Of a stretch of 7,876 bases of DNA, positions 4,847-7,876 are shown piece after piece. Positions within the stretch are counted from its first letter, which is position 1. The number at the start of each line of letters is the position of its first letter. The notes beneath the pieces are model-generated. The model was given only the letters and a program-made list of their open reading frames with translations. It had not been told where the DNA came from and did not search any database. This DNA is from Clostridiales bacterium (GTDB taxonomy: Bacteria > Bacillota > Clostridia > Oscillospirales > CAG-272). Position numbers and translations under genes: made by a program. Location: positions 1 through 7,876 of the forward strand of contig JAAZGC010000253.1 of the NCBI GenBank assembly GCA_012511425.1, read 5' to 3'.

Positions 4847-6991
4847 ATGGACAAAACACAGATTTTAAACGCAGTGAACGACAGCGGCGGACGCCTGACG
4901 GCGTTTGAGCTTTTCGAGCGTTTTTTCAAAGGCGAAAATTACGACCTTTTCGGCACCCTTCTGGGCGAGCTTGAAAGCCGCGGCGAAATTGTCTTCACAA
5001 AAAAAGGCAAGGTCGCACCCGCCGATCGGTCAAACACCGTGGTCGGCGTATTTCAGGCAAACCCGCGCGGTTTCGGATTCGTGCGGCCGGAGGGCGCGGA
5101 CAAAAGCCGGGACAGCGATATCTTCATCTCCGCATACAATACCCTGGGCGCGATAAACGAAGACCTGGTTCAGGTAAAGATCACTAAGAAAGCCGGCCGG
5201 AACTCCTCGGACAACGACGAGGGCAGCATATTAAAAATAATCGAGCATCGGCTGAAAAGCGTTACCGGCACACTTTACGAGCTTTCATCAAGAATCCGCG
5301 GCATAAACTCGAATTTCTATGTTCATCCGGACAACGAAAAAGTGGCTTTCGATATTCTGATCCCCGAAACGGAAATCGTGACCTGTCCTCCCGGCAGCAA
5401 GGTTGAAGTTGAAATTACCGAATACCCAGACGGGGACGGCGCCGCATGGGGAAAAATAGTCGAAGTTTTCGGGGAAGCCGACACCTTCGGCGCCGCATAT
5501 TCCGCGATTCTTTACGACAATGACATAATAATCGAATTTCCCGCAGATGTCGAGGATGAAGCCCGGCGCATCGCATCGTGCCCGGTAACTGCCGAGGGAA
5601 GGCTTGATCTGCGCGGCAAAAATATTTTCACGATAGACTCAATCTCCGCCCGCGATCTCGACGACGCGATATCAATCGAGCGGGAGGGTAACGGGTATAT
5701 TTTAGGCGTTCATATCGCTGACGTCGCCGAATATGTAAAAATGCACTCGCTTATCGACAACGAAGCTTATTCGCGCGGCACCTCGGTATATTTTCCGGAC
5801 AGAGTCGCGCCGATGCTGCCGAAAGCCTTGTCGAACGGCTGCTGCTCTCTGAACGCCGGGGAGGACAAATACGCCCTTTCCGCCTTTATCCGCATCGGCG
5901 CCGACGGAACGATAGGCGATACCGAGCTTGCCGAAACGATAATAAGCAGCGTTGTGAGAGGCGTTTACACCGAGATGAACGACCTCTGCGACAGGGGAGA
6001 AAATTCGAAGTTTTACGCAAAATACAGCCGTCTTTATCCCGACGACTTCCCCTGCATGCTTGAGCTTTACCGAATACTCGAAGCAAAATCGAAAGCCCGC
6101 GGCGCGCTCGAGCTTGAGTCGGACGAAGCGGAGATAATCCTTGACGGCGACGGCTCCGTTATCGATATCAGGCGGGCGGACCGCGGAATTACCGAACGGA
6201 TGATCGAGCAGTTCATGCTTGCGGCAAACGAAGGAGTTGCCAACTGGCTGTTCTGGCAGAATATGCCCTGTGTCTACCGCGTCCACGATGAGCCGAATCC
6301 CGAGAAGATAAACACCTTTTCCGTCTTCGCGCATAACCTCGGGCTGGATATAACCCCGCTTCGGGCAAAGACGCTGCACCCGAAGTCGCTTTCATCGGTG
6401 CTTTCCGAGGCGCGGGAGAACGGCATCGCCGGAGTTGCTTCAAATGTTCTGCTGAGGGCGCTTTCAAAGGCGAGATATGACGCCGTCTGTTCCCCTCATT
6501 TCGGGCTTGCAATAGAAAAATACTGCCATTTCACCTCCCCGATCCGCCGCTATCCCGACCTTTCGGTGCATCGCATCGTTAAGACGATACTGCACGGAGA
6601 AGTGGATGCCGACAAAGTATCCGAGCTTGAAGATTTTGCCTTCGATTCGGCCGACGCCTCCTCCGAAAACGAGCTTCGCGCGCTGAATGCGGAACGGGCG
6701 GTCGATGCTCTTTATCGCTGCGAATATATGTCAAGGCATATCGGAGAGATTTTCGACGGTGTGATAAGCTCGGTTCTCCGATTCGGATTCTTTGTAGAGC
6801 TTGACAACACCTGCGAGGGACTGGTGCCGATTGCCACGCTTGACGGCTTTTTCGAATACAACGAAAGGACGATGTCGCTGCATTGCGGCCGCCGCCGCTT
6901 CACGCTCGGACAGCGGGTCAAAGTCGAGATAGAATCGGTAAACATGACCGAGTCGAAGATTTCGATGCGGCTTGTCGAAGAACAGAAATGA
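4847..6991 (+). CDS. rnr: Ribonuclease R (RNB-family 3'-5' exoribonuclease)
   Basis: RNase R degrades structured RNA processively from the 3' end, acting in mRNA and rRNA turnover and quality control in the cytoplasm. The 714 residues show the family order: an N-terminal winged-helix-like region (1-60), cold-shock domain 1 (about 63-135, with RGFGFVRP at 74-81), cold-shock domain 2 (about 138-210), the RNB catalytic domain (about 255-580) and a C-terminal S1 domain (about 632-711, with RFGFFVELD). The catalytic segment FTIDSISARDLDDA has Asp264, Asp270, Asp272 and Asp273, all four metal-binding acids. GVHIADVAEYV (287-297), YRVHDEP (477-483) and HFTSPIRRYPDL (561-572) are also present. There is no Lys-rich tail after S1, unlike the E. 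coli enzyme. The start follows GGTGGA with short spacing. The stop overlaps the next gene (ATGA). smpB, often next to rnr in Bacillota, is not downstream here. Confidence 0.97.
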   Translation: MDKTQILNAVNDSGGRLTAFELFERFFKGENYDLFGTLLGELESRGEIVFTKKGKVAPADRSNTVVGVFQANPRGFGFVRPEGADKSRDSDIFISAYNTLGAINEDLVQVKITKKAGRNSSDNDEGSILKIIEHRLKSVTGTLYELSSRIRGINSNFYVHPDNEKVAFDILIPETEIVTCPPGSKVEVEITEYPDGDGAAWGKIVEVFGEADTFGAAYSAILYDNDIIIEFPADVEDEARRIASCPVTAEGRLDLRGKNIFTIDSISARDLDDAISIEREGNGYILGVHIADVAEYVKMHSLIDNEAYSRGTSVYFPDRVAPMLPKALSNGCCSLNAGEDKYALSAFIRIGADGTIGDTELAETIISSVVRGVYTEMNDLCDRGENSKFYAKYSRLYPDDFPCMLELYRILEAKSKARGALELESDEAEIILDGDGSVIDIRRADRGITERMIEQFMLAANEGVANWLFWQNMPCVYRVHDEPNPEKINTFSVFAHNLGLDITPLRAKTLHPKSLSSVLSEARENGIAGVASNVLLRALSKARYDAVCSPHFGLAIEKYCHFTSPIRRYPDLSVHRIVKTILHGEVDADKVSELEDFAFDSADASSENELRALNAERAVDALYRCEYMSRHIGEIFDGVISSVLRFGFFVELDNTCEGLVPIATLDGFFEYNERTMSLHCGRRRFTLGQRVKVEIESVNMTESKISMRLVEEQK

Positions 6992-7839
6992 ACGATAACA
7001 TACGGGAGCTGATGGCTCCGGCGAAGCTTTACACGCCCGAGGAGGAAGCCGACGGCAAGGTAAAGGCGCACTTCAAGCTGGTCATTAAAGCCGAGATAAA
7101 CGATCTCGGCGCCGCCAACTCGGTATACGAGCAGCTTGCGACCCGCCGCGCGATCGTGGCAGCGGAGAGCCTTGAAGAGCTTAACCGCCGGACCGAGGAA
7201 TTTATCAATACCCATGTCCTCCGCCCCAGCGAAATGATAACCGACGGAGTGCTTTTGGCTGACGGCAGATCATACGAACTCAGATATACCGACGACTTTT
7301 ACGACGGGGGACTTCCGGTGGCGCTGCAAACGATAACCGCCCTCCGCTTTGACAGCACGCTGCCGGGAATCGTGGTTTTCATCAGAAGCGAGACCGAGCA
7401 TTGGAACGCTTTTTATAAAAATCAGATTACCGAGCTGATAAGCGAGCGGATAAAGCAGATCCTGCGGATGCTTGAAGACGCGGGCGGGTTTTCCGACAAT
7501 GACGACGATTATGACGATCCGGACGATACCCGGGATGACGATGAAACCGGTACCGCTCCGCTGCTCAATCTCCGCTCCGCCAATGCCGCCGCACTCGTCT
7601 TAAATCTGAATACCGAACGGGAGTATGTTTATTTCCCCTCTCCCGATGTTAAGTTTAACGTAATGACCTCCGTCACGACATCCGCGCTTACAAATACGGT
7701 AACCGAAAAGGGCGGAAAAATCGAGATCGATTACACCGTCGATATAGGACCGGTGACGGTGCAGAAAAACCGGATATCGATAGAAGCAGTCCCGCTGCCG
7801 GGCAATATCACGGAGAAAGACGATGATGCGAAACAGTAA
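6988..7839 (+). CDS. Probable YwiB/DUF1934 (calycin-like) protein with inserted segments
   Basis: The start is the ATG of an ATGA overlap with rnr; it has only a weak purine-rich site, so translation is probably coupled. The 283-residue product is twice the usual length (about 140) of the YwiB/DUF1934 family, a small beta-barrel family of unknown role. I read the family pattern in pieces: a first strand at 27-38 (KAHFKLVIKAEI), then TDGVLLADGRSYELRYTDD (85-103), QTITALRF (114-121) and VVFIRSE (129-135), and finally VYFPSPDVKFNVMTS (214-228) and EKGGKIEIDYTVDIG (240-254). Extra material lies at about 41-79 (mostly helical) and about 136-198 (a helix, then a strongly acidic stretch 170-186). 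Hydrophilic, no signal peptide or membrane helix. The family call is from recognised pattern, not a search; the segment boundaries are approximate. Function unknown. Confidence 0.6.
   Translation: MNDNIRELMAPAKLYTPEEEADGKVKAHFKLVIKAEINDLGAANSVYEQLATRRAIVAAESLEELNRRTEEFINTHVLRPSEMITDGVLLADGRSYELRYTDDFYDGGLPVALQTITALRFDSTLPGIVVFIRSETEHWNAFYKNQITELISERIKQILRMLEDAGGFSDNDDDYDDPDDTRDDDETGTAPLLNLRSANAAALVLNLNTEREYVYFPSPDVKFNVMTSVTTSALTNTVTEKGGKIEIDYTVDIGPVTVQKNRISIEAVPLPGNITEKDDDAKQ
7812..7815 (+). promoter_or_regulatory. Ribosome binding site for the gene starting at 7823
   Basis: GGAG with 7 bases to the ATG at 7823. It lies within the last codons of the preceding gene and supports a real overlapping start. 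Confidence 0.75.
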
Positions 7840-7876
7840 AACCGCGCTGACGGCAGCCGAGCTTTCCGCTGCGATA
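7823..7876 (+). CDS. N-terminus of an unidentified protein (possibly arginyl-tRNA synthetase), cut by window end
   Basis: Eighteen codons are visible, beginning MMRNSKTALTAAEL, open to the window edge. The start overlaps the preceding stop by 17 bases in another frame and has a well-spaced GGAG at 7812-7815. The first of two consecutive ATG codons is chosen; the second (7826) is also possible. Too little sequence is present to identify the product. argS is suggested only because ywiB-type genes sit next to argS in Bacillus; this is inference from context. Confidence 0.6.
   Translation, partial: MMRNSKTALTAAELSAAI

Noticed and set aside
5702..6379. Open frame of 225 codons on the - strand
   Set aside because: It is antisense to the conserved RNB catalytic domain of rnr, with no ribosome site or family pattern.
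6883..6987. Upstream extension of the YwiB-like gene inside rnr
   Set aside because: It would overlap the conserved S1 domain of rnr by over 100 bases, and the ATGA overlap at 6988 is a much more usual start.
1..7876. CRISPR array, insertion sequence, tRNA or prophage signals
   Set aside because: No regular spaced repeats, transposase, terminal inverted repeats or cloverleaf pattern seen by eye on either strand.

Overview
The window looks like ordinary chromosomal DNA from a fairly GC-rich member of the Bacillota, most likely class Clostridia. This rests on gene order (hisH-hisA-hisF-hisI-hisE; secG-rnr followed by a YwiB/DUF1934-like gene), on strong GGAGG-type ribosome binding sites, and on clear sigma-A promoters. 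The taxonomic placement is inference. I saw no mobile element, tRNA, rRNA or CRISPR array.

Bases 1-2482 (+ strand) are the distal end of a histidine operon: the C-terminal half of HisH (cut by the window edge), then complete HisA, HisF, HisI and HisE. The genes overlap by 4 bases or lie 1-2 bases apart. Together they hydrolyse phosphoribosyl-ATP (HisE), open the ring (HisI), isomerise ProFAR (HisA) and form imidazole glycerol phosphate plus AICAR (HisH-HisF). A long hairpin at about 2504-2547 closes the operon and can also serve the convergent gene.

Bases 2583-4109 (- strand) hold one monocistronic gene with its own well-formed promoter. It encodes a 508-residue protein that looks like a cytoplasmic glycoside-hydrolase-type barrel with a GWNEW motif and a beta-rich C-terminal domain. 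Its substrate is unknown and it is the least understood gene here.

Bases 4110-4354 form a divergent promoter region. From it, secG (4355-4750, with an unusually long Ala/Glu/Thr-rich tail) reads rightward. An intrinsic terminator lies between secG and rnr (4847-6991, RNase R with all four catalytic aspartates). rnr overlaps by 4 bases a 283-residue protein (6988-7839) that I read as a YwiB/DUF1934 calycin-like domain interrupted by extra segments, one strongly acidic. A further gene begins at 7823 behind a good ribosome binding site and runs off the window; argS is a guess from known ywiB-argS neighbourhoods.

Most of the content is housekeeping. I found no convincing new multi-gene system. 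The two places that deserve a second look are the glycosidase-like protein and the expanded YwiB-like protein.
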